Assembly: GCA_964019155.1 (NCBI GenBank)
Contig: OZ025240.1
Coordinates: forward strand, 86,685,995-86,749,994
From: Osedax fenrisi
Lineage: Eukaryota; Annelida; Polychaeta; Sabellida; Siboglinidae
Direction of reading: 5' to 3'
DNA length: 64,000 bases
Below the pieces are notes generated by a model. That model saw only the letters and a program-made list of their open reading frames with translations, searched no databases and was not told the DNA's origin. The translations under genes were made by a program, and so were the position numbers. Shown one piece after another: positions 36,527 through 47,450 of this stretch. Each line of letters begins with the position of its first letter. Positions within the stretch are counted from its first letter, which is position 1.

Positions 36527-36581
36527 AGGTGATTACAATGATTTATCGAAGGGAATACATGTGTTGTGCCGTGAACATTGA
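36527..36581 (+). CDS. Possible terminal exon with tyrosine motif
   Basis: After the acceptor-like AATACTGTAG the phase-1 frame reads GDYNDLSKGIHVLCREH and then TGA. It recalls the tail end of the receptor genes at 48 and 55.8 kb (GNYEYTKNLSVN, stop). YNDL is a YxxL-type motif. No transmembrane exon was found upstream, so it is only a candidate. Confidence 0.25.
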
Positions 36582-36749
36582 TGTAATCTGAATGTACACT
36601 GTACATTGTATATTGTACATTGTACAGGGTATGTATGTGACATATGTACATGACATTAGTATACGTCAGCAGTTACATTATTAGTAAGCCGAGGCCTATG
36701 TTGTGAATATTCACTCGAAAATTGCATTATTTCATCTTCATTGAACAGG

Positions 36750-36822
36750 AAATTATGTATCAGAACAAAAAAAGAATTAAAATGTCGACTCAAAGCGGAG
36801 TAATAGAGATTACTTCGTAATC
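36750..36822 (+). CDS. Possible terminal exon
   Basis: After TTCATTGAACAG, phase 0 is open for 23 codons (EIMYQNKKRIKMSTQSGVIE, three more, TAA). Phase 1 gives NYVSEQKKN and TAA. Either could be an exon. There is no recognised homology. Confidence 0.2.
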
Positions 36823-36872
36823 TATGCCAACAAAGAGGCTAGTATCCGTTACACGAGCTAAGTTACTAAAAG

Positions 36873-37038
36873 GTGCCCAGCTAACAGTAAGAGCAGCATA
36901 ACAGCAACATAATAGCATGACAAATTAATAGCAGCATACTAGACATTTAATGGCAGCATAATAGCACAATGTAAACATTTGAGACTCTAGTATATGCTGT
37001 TATGCTGCTATTATGCTGCTCTTACTGTTTTCTGGGTG
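36873..37038. repeat. Inverted repeat with 40-45 bp arms
   Basis: Left arm 36873-36917 and right arm 36994-37038 are near-perfect complements built from AACAGTAAGAGCAGCATAA. The loop of about 75 bp contains more GCAGCATAATAGCA-like words. It could extrude a cruciform or encode a hairpin RNA. Confidence 0.85.
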
Positions 37039-37222
37039 TATTTAGTGGTTAGTGATACGTAACAATTAGCTTAGACCACCCGACATGTGCACATTGTTTG
37101 TTTACATATAGTATTGTATTTAGAATGTAGATGTTGAGACGGTGATTAAATAATAAATATTAAACTAATGATATTCGTGGAAATCTACATTTATATTATC
37201 GCATTTAAATTCATCAATCCAG

Positions 37223-37246
37223 GTCCATGTAATGTAACTGAATATG
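37223..37246 (+). CDS. Possible 24-bp micro-exon
   Basis: Flanked by ATCAATCCAG and GTAATTAG. In phase 1 it reads PCNVTEY with an N-glycosylation sequon. Its length is a multiple of three and its phase equals that of the receptor exons 8 kb downstream, but many such pieces arise by chance. Confidence 0.2.
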
Positions 37247-37582
37247 GTAATTAGAGTAATACGCAAGTTTTCAAGTGTATTTATATATTCAATTAGAGTA
37301 TATATATATTATAATTAATACATATTACTATTAAATATTATAGATAATTAATTTTATAGTTTAAGTTAGTGCTAGGAATATGATATATTCGATAATTTAG
37401 TAAAAAAAATTATTTCAATGAATTATTTATGCTTATATTACAATTGTGTTTATATTGATAATAATTAAAAAATATTGTTTTAAAATATTATAATAAAGTA
37501 ATTAATTATTTATTATTAATATATAAATATAATATCAATATTTTCGTAATTTAAAAAACGCTCATATATATATATATATATA

Positions 37583-37651
37583 ATGGAACCAATTATATCA
37601 CTGATACTCATATCATTAGTATACATTGTATTACTAGTTAGGTTAGTTTGA
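37583..37651 (+). CDS. Short hydrophobic ORF, possible signal exon
   Basis: ATG followed by MEPIISLILISLVYIVLLVR and two more codons to TGA. The composition suits a signal peptide, with a donor-like AG|GTTAGT inside. The donors available are phase 0 or 2, not the phase 1 used by the receptor exons downstream, so a link to gene A is doubtful. Confidence 0.25.
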   Translation: MEPIISLILISLVYIVLLVRLV

Positions 37652-37829
37652 ATACACACATATACATATCATCCATAATGTTTAGATTATTAGCTTTTTA
37701 GATTAAGTATACATATATTATGTATAATCTCATATTAATTATAAATATATCACGATATATGCAACTATTATTTATAGTTACAAGTGAATGATTGTAATGT
37801 ACATTATATATATATATATATACACATAA
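37652..37829. other. AT-rich spacer
   Basis: (TA)n at about 37806-37822 directly before the SINE. Confidence 0.4.
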
Positions 37830-38072
37830 TCAGTAGGACACGAGTTCGAGCCTCGTCCGGACCATTAATTAATTTTATAAAATGGGTCTTAAATATTATT
37901 TAGATGTGATATTATATAATTGTGTGTACAAAAATGATCGGCTCTCGTTAAAACCATGGATGCCTTAACATGTGAGCTATTTCGAAGGGACATTAAAGCC
38001 ATATATGGTTATAAGTGAAAACTTCATCTAAGTTCCTGGATGGGATGAAAGGACTCCACCAAATAAAAATAA
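37830..38072 (+). mobile_element. tRNA-derived SINE, copy 1, 5'-truncated
   Basis: Starts within a tRNA-like head. The T-arm ACGAG-TTCGAGC-CTCGT folds perfectly and serves as B box. The body shares with copy 2 (39736-40041) the blocks ATCGGCTCT-GTTAAAACCA, TTTCGAAGGGAC and CATCTAAGTTCCTGG, then AAGGACTCCACCAAAT at the 3' end. The A-box half is missing. Confidence 0.8.
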
Positions 38073-38089
38073 CATATATTGAATTCAAT

Positions 38090-38334
38090 ATAAATAGCGG
38101 ATATAAATGGAGCCCTTCAAGAAGTTATAGACTTATACATGTTATAAATAACCCCGAGGGGCACGGAAAATAAACTACAAATAGTACATTTTTTTCTTAT
38201 GTTTTAATTTATTGTTTATTAAGTTCTTGATAAACACAATAGAAAAAACAATAATTTCCTGGAGTAGAATCCGAGTCTTCTATAGATTACTAAGCTTGCT
38301 ATAGCTTTTGGTTTTCCCACTGTGCCATATACCC
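38090..38334 (-). mobile_element. Possible second SINE type, tail-to-tail with copy 1
   Basis: The minus strand begins with a tRNA-like segment (GGGTATATGGCACAGTGGG, an A-box match TGGCACAGTGG; later a TAGAA/TTCTA stem around GACTCGGA). About 170 bp later it ends with GAAGGGCTCC and ATCCGCTATTTATATTGAATT. The ending resembles the 3' end of the 28.7-kb LINE family (GAGGGCATCCGCTATATTG), as expected if that LINE mobilises it. Tentative. Confidence 0.35.
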
Positions 38335-38335
38335 T

Positions 38336-38337
38336 AG

Positions 38338-38381
<44 letters not shown>

Positions 38382-38891
38382 CATAAATATTATATTTACG
38401 TTATTATTAATAATATTACATATGATTACTAAAACCAAAGTTGTTTATAAATGTTTAAATAAAATAGATATAATTAATTATATTCTAATACTTATACTAG
38501 CTTTCTTTGCATGTTCAAAAATAAATTATTTTAATGTATCAAGAATGAATGCTACTTAAGTTTCCTTAAGGGAAACTATTAATTTAACTTACAACTGATG
38601 TCGTAAAAATAATATATTCGTTTTGTAGTTATTTATTACATATTATTTAGGGTTGCAATATAATATCAATTACATGTGTTAATATAATTTAAATAAATAT
38701 CCAGGTAAATACTAATTATTTTATTAATTGAATAGCTCATAAATCATTCAGAAAAAATGTACACATGATATCATAATTAGTTATTACTATTATACTTAAT
38801 TAGTTATTACTATTATACTTAATTAGTTACAACTTACATGTAGGATATTTAATACCTACGAATATTTAAATGTACTTGTAGCCTACAACTG
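38336..38891. other. AT-rich spacer
   Basis: (TA)n at 38340-38378. A direct repeat of TTAGTTATTACTATTATACTTAA at about 38777 and 38800. Nothing coding. Confidence 0.5.
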
Positions 38892-39087
38892 TAGTGGCGC
38901 AGGAACGATTTGTTCATTGGGGGGGTCATGTGTTTAAAATATTTATAACGCTATTATATTTTTAGTAATATAATATATTTATATTAGAAGTATATACATA
39001 TAGAATATAAGTATTCAATATCATCATCGATGAGAATATAGAATTATATATAATAAATAAATGACAATTATATATCGTTGTAGTTAT

Positions 39088-41981
39088 TTATTTAAAAAAT
39101 TTTGATTTTCGCCAATCATTTCTACTGATAAAATTATCTAGTAATTTATCTATATCAATATCATCAATATATCCTTGATGAATATGGAAAATTAATAAAT
39201 TATTTATCCTTTCTTGTTTCATTGTTGATCTCAGCCATGTTTTAACCCTTCGTAGGGCTGAGAAGCTTCTCTCACAGGATACTGAATTTGTAGGTCGTGT
39301 CAACAGTATTCTTACCAACTGTTCACAATTTGGTAATATCGTTCTTATAGATTCAGATGATTTCAAGTATTTAACTACGTCGGCAATGCTACCATGTTTA
39401 CCTCTTTTTAAAATCGGAAGCTCCAAATTCAAATACCGAATATTAAATTCAGGATATTTATTGATCTATTAATGCAATTATTTAAAAGTAATTTACATCT
39501 TATTATTATTATTATTATATTATCTAACCTCTTCCTCATTTATATAATCGATATTTAAAAGACTTTCCTGGAGTTTATAATATGATACCCAACTATCATC
39601 ATCTTTAGAGAAACGTGATTCGATTTCGACAATTGTTTTGTCAAAAAGTTCATAGGATTTATTTCTGTAAACAAGCATAATTATATATATAATTAGGAAT
39701 TATTATATATTTATATATATATATATATATTATACTGGCTCGATAGCGCAATTGGCTAAGGTGTTTGACTTCGAACCAGTAGGCCTGGGTACAGTTCCCA
39801 GGCCGAACTAAAAAATTAGTCTTAAAATAATATATAGAAGTGATGAATTCAATTTGTATTACATTCATCGGCTCTAGTTAAAACCAGGAACACATTAACT
39901 TAAGATTTGTTTTGAAGGGACTTTAGGGTTATTAATAATAGTTATAAATATTAAATGACTCCATCTAAGTTTCTGGTATGGTATGTAAGGAATCCACCGA
40001 ATGTATACAATACAATACAATACAATACAATACAATACAATATATATATATATATATTTATTTATAAATTTATATATGTTATGTATATATAGAATGTTTT
40101 TTTTATTTAACCTTAAATACGTATCAACATCGGGTGGATTATATTCGTCTGATGTACCATTGTATTTTTTTATTGAAAATTATCTTCTTTTTTTTATAGA
40201 TTTTTCAATTCCCAAATCTATCATTTCCGTATATATTTCGTTTTTCCTTTTATCAAAATGTAATCTATAATCTTTAATTTCATCTTTACATATATCAATC
40301 GATACATTAACATTATCTAAAGTAGATGTCGAACACATAAAACATTTTACTAATATATCAAGCAGGTTGAATATTGAAAAACCAATTTTTAGCATAAAAT
40401 ATGTTGTATCTTTTTTCATCATTTTTGAATATGATTTTGCAATTATTTTTTGGTCATTCGAAATATCGTTTATTAAAGTAAATTCTTCTAAAGTAACCAT
40501 GATATCTTTATATTTATCAATAAATATACGCATAGCCTCCTTTCTAACAGTCCACCGTGTTGGACATAATGGACGAATTTTATTGGTTATATTATTAAAA
40601 AGATTTCTAAATTTTATTGTATTATTAAACAATTTACCAACTGAATTGATCATTGACATTATATCCCTTAGATTTTCGTGATTAGATATAGATTGTGCTA
40701 TTAAATTTACCATATGTGCACCACAATGGGTGTAGTACGCCAGAGGCTGTTCTTTCATTATTCTTGCCTAAACTCCGTTATAAATACCTGCCATATTGGA
40801 GGCTCCATCATAAGATTGTCCTCTGAGATTTGTAATATCTAATTGACATCTAATCATAACATCTTTTAACATATTTGATAACGATTCAGCACTTGTATTA
40901 TCAACATTGTATAAACCTGTTAAAATATATCACATAAATATATATATATATATATATTATATATAATATCCTATATATATATATATAAATTTGTAAAATA
41001 TATTATAATAATACTTATATATTAGTTAATTTTAATAATTACCAATGAATTCTTCTTTAATATTAAGATTACTATCGACATATCTTATACATATAGCTTC
41101 CTGTTACTTTCTACTCATATCTTGTGTACCATCTGACATAATACTAAAATATTTGGCTTTTTTTATATCCGCTAAAATAACATTTAAAATTTCAATTGAG
41201 AACATCTGTATAATTTCATTTTGGATTTGCCAACTTAATAAATGTCTTTTTCTTTCTGATAATTTATGTAACCATTGTTTCAGTTCAGGGATATAAATTG
41301 ATTGTTGTTTCAACATTTCAATAAAATTTCCTTCATCATGTGTTTTACCTCTTATTGATATATTTTGTTTACATAATACCTGTATGTATTTTAATTTATA
41401 AATATTAACAAATAATCAATATTAAAAACAATAGATAACATACCTTCATAGTAGTAAATATAATATGTAAACATCTGCGATTATTTTTCATATTTTTATT
41501 TTCTTTAGTTGATATCATTTGTATTACGCCAACTTCATTTTTTTTAAGTTTTGATTCCATACTAAACTTATGCATATCTGATTTTTCATGTGTTTTAAAC
41601 TTTTCTATTGCTTTTTTCCAGTTAACGAATCCTTTCTTTGTAAATGCATTATCCCCTTTTGTTGATAAATTATTATCTTTTAAGTTCATGCATTCGAAAC
41701 AGAGGATCTTTTTTATTTTATAGTCGTAGTGTAACCATTTAAATTTAGAGTACCAACTATTTTGAAAATACACCATTCTATCACTTCCAACTGTATGAGG
41801 TTGCGATGGAATAATAGTTGCTTCAGGCTGATGTGGTTTCAAGAGTAATGGTGATTGTTCCGGTAATTCGAGTTCATTTAATGATGATGATAATATTTCT
41901 TGTGATTCAACCTGAATTTCATATGATCGGCCACTTGATGATGTATCATCAACTTCATCATTATTATTATATTGCTTATTC
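39088..41981 (-). pseudogene. hAT transposase, five exons, recently inactivated
   Basis: Exons (minus): 41981-41450, 41379-41043, 40916-40112, 39664-39529, 39465-39088. The introns are 70, 126, 448 and 63 bp, each GT-AG, and joined frames agree. Domains: TTF-type finger (WLHYDYKIKKILCFEC, FVNWKKAIEKFKTHEKSDMH), RNase-H-like core (VILADIKKAKYFSIMSDGTQ, LDITNLRGQSYDGASNMAG), YYTHCGAHMVNLIAQS, CPTRWTVRKEAM, then across the exon 3-4 joint DTYLRNKSYELFDKT, and the dimerisation part TNSVSCERSFSALRRVKTWL. Lesions: TAA after DMSRK (near 41103), TAG after IYNGV (near 40770), and a frameshift at an A run near 40190. An upstream 5' exon before 41981 is likely. Confidence 0.88.
39736..40041 (+). mobile_element. 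tRNA-derived SINE, copy 2, in hAT intron
   Basis: The head 39736-39810 folds like a tRNA: acceptor TGGCTCG/CGAACTA with one mismatch, A box TAGCGCAATTGG, anticodon loop CTTCGAA (TCG, arginine-like) with a weakened stem, and T-arm CTGGG-TACAGTT-CCCAG. The body shares CGGCTCTAGTTAAAACCA, GAAGGGACTTTA, CATCTAAGTTTCTGG and AATCCACCGAAT with copy 1. The tail is (ATACA)n at 40005-40041. It lies in opposite orientation inside the fourth intron-exon gap (intron 40111-39665) of the hAT 2 transposase, so the insertion need not have broken the gene. Confidence 0.85.
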
Positions 41982-43603
41982 CTAGGATAATATTATAATA
42001 TTAATTTAAATAATGACGCACAAGATTTAAACATTACAATTGTAAAACCAATCAGAATTCACATGGCATATTACATAAATATATTAATTATATTTTCATG
42101 CAATCATTAAATTTATCTTTAGGATAACACTTTCTATACAATTTTCTATTTTATATTAACTATTAAAGAAATAAAAATACTTTTATAAAATATTATTTTA
42201 TAATTATTTAAGAATATTGATTTAATTTTTTAATCATAACTATTGGTAATAAAATATACTTATTTTACAGAAGCTTTTAATACTCATACTTTTGTATATA
42301 TATATATATTAGATATATTATATATAATATAAGTTGACTTGTAAATATTCAATATTTAATATACAATATTATATTGTCTATGTTAATGTTAATAATTATT
42401 GTGTATGTGATTGTACAAATATATATTTATATCATATTTTGGACATAATTATCATGTATAATATATTGTAAATAATAATGAACACTTTATTATAAAGGTA
42501 TTTTAAATATATAATAATTATTATAATAATGATAACAAATCAAAAACCCATATCCATAGGATATATATTTCTAACTTATCAAATTTAGTAATCTATTTAG
42601 AATCTCTACTTTCGTTATTTAGATCATTCACTCGATAATTTCCGATTATAATGATTACATAATAATTAAATATTATACTTAATTATTAAGTTAATATAAT
42701 TATTATAATGATAATCATTATAATTGTAATAATATTTTAAATATTATTTAATAATAAATATTATATTTAATATACGAATGATAATTGATACAATTATGTT
42801 AAATATGTATTATAATTTACATATTACAATAACATGGTGTATATGGTTTATTTATAATTTAATATACTACTTTCATCATCAAAATCACTTAATATATACA
42901 TTATTATTCATAAATTATTAAATTATTCTTATTTATTAAAACAATCACAGCTTTTAAAATTAAAAAGTAGGTCATGAAACTGCAGTTTATAAATACTGTA
43001 TTCATATTGGCTATTAATCAGCAAAGATTATTATAATTTTTTTGTTTTCATGTTTCATTATTATTTTTACTTTATTACTATTTAGTATTATCAGTTTCAT
43101 AATGCAACTAAAGTTTATAAATTATAAATATATTTACAATATTTAAACTGTTTAAATATTATATTTTATAATTAATAAATACTAACCAATAGCAGTCTAA
43201 AGTTCTCTTTTTTTCCATTTTAGAACGTTATTTTAGAATATAAATAATTTAATAATTATCCTAAACCCCTAGTGAATAGAATTTTTAATAAATCAAAGAT
43301 TCTAATTTATTTTTTAAAATAAAATACGTTTTAAATATTACAATAAAAGCTTTATTAATTGAAAGCTTTATTATACTCCATATTAATTGTAAATCCTTTG
43401 TTATAAGTTACTACACCCTTAGATGTATGTGTATACATATTTTCTAATAAAAATGTTATATATATGTATATAATAAATATTTAATTTTTTTATTAAAATT
43501 TTATTTAATTTGTTGTCAATATTATTGAGGGGGTTCAACCCCCCCATCCAAATTATTGGGGGGGTCCGAACCCCCCCGACCCCCCCCTATTGCTGCGCCA
43601 CTA

Positions 43604-43912
43604 CTTGTAGGGGATAATTCCTAATATCGACATGCACGTAATTTCGACACAATAAAGATCTTTAAAATATAATTCTATTCAAAAAAAATTAATGAATGAA
43701 ATGTTAATCAATATAATTCTAATTCATATGAGTATACTTTTTGTTTAATATCTATATTTTGTTAATTATAAACAAATAACTGATTTTTTTTATAACAACT
43801 CAAATAACTAAATTTATCAAATTTTTGAAGTATAATATTGATTCTCAATCATTTAAAAAAGTAGGTATTTTAAACTTTTAATATAAACTTATAGATCTAA
43901 TAATATTTTACA
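43604..43912. other. AT-rich spacer
   Basis: Nothing recognised between the hAT 2 right end and the next coding-like frame. Confidence 0.4.
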
Positions 43913-44047
43913 GTATGCCGAACATAATTTGTATTTTTTCATAATTAGTTACAAAGTTATAAACTTTTACCTAAGTAACATCAATTTTAATACTACCGAT
44001 ACTTTTATTGCACATATTATCTCAGAGTTAAATGAACTAAATTAAAT
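43913..44047 (+). CDS. Possible ectodomain exon, FN3-like
   Basis: After TTTTACAG the phase-0 frame is open for 44 codons in a stop-rich region: YAEHNLYFFIISYKVINFYL, then SNINFNTTDTFIAHIISELN, ELN and TAA. Alternation of hydrophobic residues, Y-x-V and T-x-x-x-I-x-x-L-x-x-L-N resemble strands C to F of a fibronectin type III domain. It lies 1 kb upstream of the micro-exon of gene A on the same strand. No good phase-1 donor was found, so its membership is unproven. Confidence 0.3.
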
Positions 44048-44446
44048 GTTAATATAGTTAATATATGTGTATATACCTACTTAATACTTATAAATAAAGT
44101 TGGAAATATTTAATTGAGAAATAATAAAGTTACGTTGATTTATTGTTAGGGTTCGGTATTCGAGTACTCTCACCTTTGATGATAATGTTATGTCTATATA
44201 TACATCATATATGATTTAAGAATACATGTTAAATATTAGTTTACTAATTAAATATATAAATATATTAATTACATTACATTACGTTATTGTTAATAATTAT
44301 TATTAATATTAAGCCAAATGAAGTTTTCCTATGTAAAATAATTCCATAAATATTTCCACATTTACGTAATATAATTTTTATATAAATATTTTAGAAAAAT
44401 TAATAATTTTAATATCCAGAGTTTATCCCAATTTATAAACACGAAC

Positions 44447-44486
<40 letters not shown>

Positions 44487-44534
44487 AAATGTTACAAACA
44501 TGTTTAAATACTAGTTACTAACGATATAACGACA

Positions 44535-44655
44535 TAAAGTTTTATAGCTTTCGGTAGCGTTTACCAGCACAAACTGAACACAGGCGACGCCAAGGATGAG
44601 TTTTTCTACGGGGGAACGGTTTCCGAAGACGTCACAGATGCCTCGGGTTCGTGTA
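44535..44655 (+). pseudogene. Possible RTE-type endonuclease fragment
   Basis: A less AT-rich patch whose plus frame reads IAFGSVYQHKLNTGDAKDEF, FYGGTVSEDV and on to a stop at about 44655. DAKDEFF followed by 20 residues resembles the region before the GD(F/M)NA motif of RTE-like APE endonucleases, which itself is absent. Weak identification. Confidence 0.3.
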
Positions 44656-44865
44656 GTTCAGTAATATCCACATGAATAAAATTACACACACACACACACA
44701 CACATACATATATATTCATAGTATAATATTTATAATAAATAATAAAAATATTTATATATATATATATATATATATATCTATATTATATATTATACTCAAT
44801 TATGAGCGAATATGTAAACAAGCTACGTTGTCACTGTATTTTATATTGTATATGTATAAACACAC

Positions 44866-44910
<45 letters not shown>

Positions 44911-45020
44911 ACTACATATACATACGAGTATCTATGTCTATGTGTATGTGTATATGCATACATATTAACAAATTAATTAAAATTAATATACACAAATATT
45001 TTATAATTTAATATTTTCAG

Positions 45021-45038
45021 AAATGTTTAGTATTCAAG
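45021..45038 (+). CDS. Gene A micro-exon (18 bp)
   Basis: Between AATATTTTCAG and GTTTGTATA. The sequence AAATGTTTAGTATTCAAG gives MFSIQ in phase 1. Gene B has the same length at 60074-60057 with matching flanks (ATATTTTCAG, GTTTGTATA) and IFGIT in phase 1. Confidence 0.75.
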
Positions 45039-45135
45039 GTTTGTATAAATATAACATTATAATATATTACAATATTATTATATCTATCGTTTATATGTGA
45101 ATATATTACGTGGTGTATATTTATAAATAGTAATA

Positions 45136-45174
<39 letters not shown>

Positions 45175-46446
45175 ATATAATATAATATAATCTATAATAA
45201 ATATTATAATATATATTTAACATATCTTATTCTAAAATTCATATATATATATTCTATGAAATATTATAATTAAAAATGTCAAAATAGAGAATTTTATAAA
45301 ATATACTATTCAATTTTAAAATGTCTAATTTGAGTATATAAGATGAATATTTAGCTAATAATAAGTGGAAATTTCTAAAATATAAAATATTATACATAGA
45401 AAATCATACATATCATATTATATGTATACATTTTATTACATATTTAGTGTCGGTATTTGCAACTTAATTATTTGTTAACCTTATTCTAAATACCGACAGG
45501 TTATACTCTTCCAAATGCAAATATCAGTCTTAAAAATTCAATCGATAATAATACTCTTAAAATGTTTATAAAATTGTACGCAAATTAAAAATAGATATAA
45601 GTATAATACTCAATATATGCATTTATATAAATACATATATTCATATATTTTAATATACATCTAAAATGTTAGTAGAATATAATAATAATTGTTATGAAAT
45701 TATATTATTATATATAGCCTTGCAAATATTACGATATAGAGAGCTATATAGATATAGAGAGCTATTTATAGCACATGAAATCTAAATATTTTATTTCGAT
45801 ATCTAAAATATTATAATATATATATAATTTTATTATCTATATGAAATTCCTGTAAAAATAAATATAAATTATATTCATGTTATTCTTTATAATTATAATT
45901 ATACTTAAATTTTCTATTAATTATATTAAAGTTACCAATTACTATAATATACGATTTAAAACTGTAAAATATCAATATTTTTTTTTCTTATTTCTAAAAT
46001 GAAATATTAATAAATATTTAGAATTTGTTGCTCTGGTTAATATTCCAAAATAAAAATACATATGCTTACTACTTAAATTTAAAGTAATGATGATTAATGA
46101 AACTATTATTGTTCTCCAACATGCTACGTAATTACTACAGATTAACGAATGTGTGACATTGATTGTTGCTACGACAGGTGGTTGGTAATTATGACACGGA
46201 AATATCAATTGTCCATATATATTAACTACAATATAATATTCATGGATTGAATGTTACATTACATATTATTAATTATATATTAACATGATGTATACTTGCA
46301 TTTTTATATACATTTATTTAGACTATAGTGAGATGAAATCAACACAAATATATAGACCAACTTTCATATTTGAATATATTTACTTAATTTAATGTGTTCA
46401 TAAAATTAAAAGTGTATTTATTATTATATGTAATATTAAAATACAT

Positions 46447-46491
<45 letters not shown>

Positions 46492-46672
46492 TAACTAAAT
46501 TACTTTATTTTTTAGATTCAAAAAATGGAACTATTTATATTATTTATGCTGGTTTAGTAATGGTTTTATCTGCATGTATAATCTGTTATATTTTTATGAA
46601 TAATAAAGGTAACTTTATTCTCTATACATTTATAGTATATATAAATATATCAAAACAATTTAGTATATACAA

Positions 46673-46736
<64 letters not shown>

Positions 46737-47159
46737 CTCATCTATCGTCACCTATTACGATTTAATATATACAGTTTACTTATTATCATAAAATATAGAA
46801 TATATTTAAATAAACTAATAATAATCTAATATATATATTATCTCGCAAAAACAAATACATTTGTTTATTAATTTCTCCATTATTTCATGCTTTACAACAT
46901 GAAATAATAAATCTGATTTATTTATTTATTATATAAAATATATGTTATAACATTTATTTCATATACAAAAATTAACATCATTTTATTTTATAATTAAATA
47001 CTATCATTTACGGTTTAAGATTTATTTAACCATTCTATATATTTAAATTTTTATATTCATGAGTTATATTCACTATTAAGTTCCCCACTTATTCGATATG
47101 TTGTTGGCATAAACTAATAGCTACATGGTAATTTAATGTATTGTATGTATAGTGTGTGT

Positions 47160-47206
<47 letters not shown>

Positions 47207-47387
47207 CACACACTATAAATACACATGTGCAATATATACCAAATATATCACATAATTATATTGATCCACGTGTTATAATATTGTCAAGTAAAGTTAATAT
47301 ATCTATAACATAAATTATGTAAGTAATAGATATATTTTTTTAATTTTAATTTACTCGCTGTTATTATACGTATATTAATATATTTTA

Positions 47388-47450
<63 letters not shown>

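Larger units (their letters stand above)
38892..43603 (-). mobile_element. hAT transposon 2 with both ends
   Basis: The ends are inverted: TAGTGGCGCAG at 38892-38902 and its complement at 43593-43603, each followed inward by runs of G (a GGGGGGG tract at 38919; repeated G7-C7 tracts at 43527-43587). TAGTG termini and an internal transposase with TTF finger and dimerisation domain identify the hAT superfamily. A clear 8-bp duplication is not visible; CTTGTAG lies on both sides but is offset by 9 bp on the left. Length 4712 bp including a SINE in an intron. Confidence 0.9.

Noticed and set aside
40367..41296. Plus-strand frames over the second hAT element, and 39659-39868 minus over the SINE
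   Set aside because: Antisense shadows of transposase exons, or translation of SINE and intron sequence.
45491..45600. Block GYTLPNANISLK between micro-exon and transmembrane exon of gene A, with a similar block in gene B near 59790-59750
   Set aside because: The similarity is real, but in gene B the phase-1 frame has a stop at the second codon and neither copy has a donor site. It is taken as aligned intron sequence or a dead exon.
46560..46829. 89-codon frame starting inside the gene A transmembrane exon
   Set aside because: Its start is within the 93-bp exon, but the remainder is intron and (TA)n translation.
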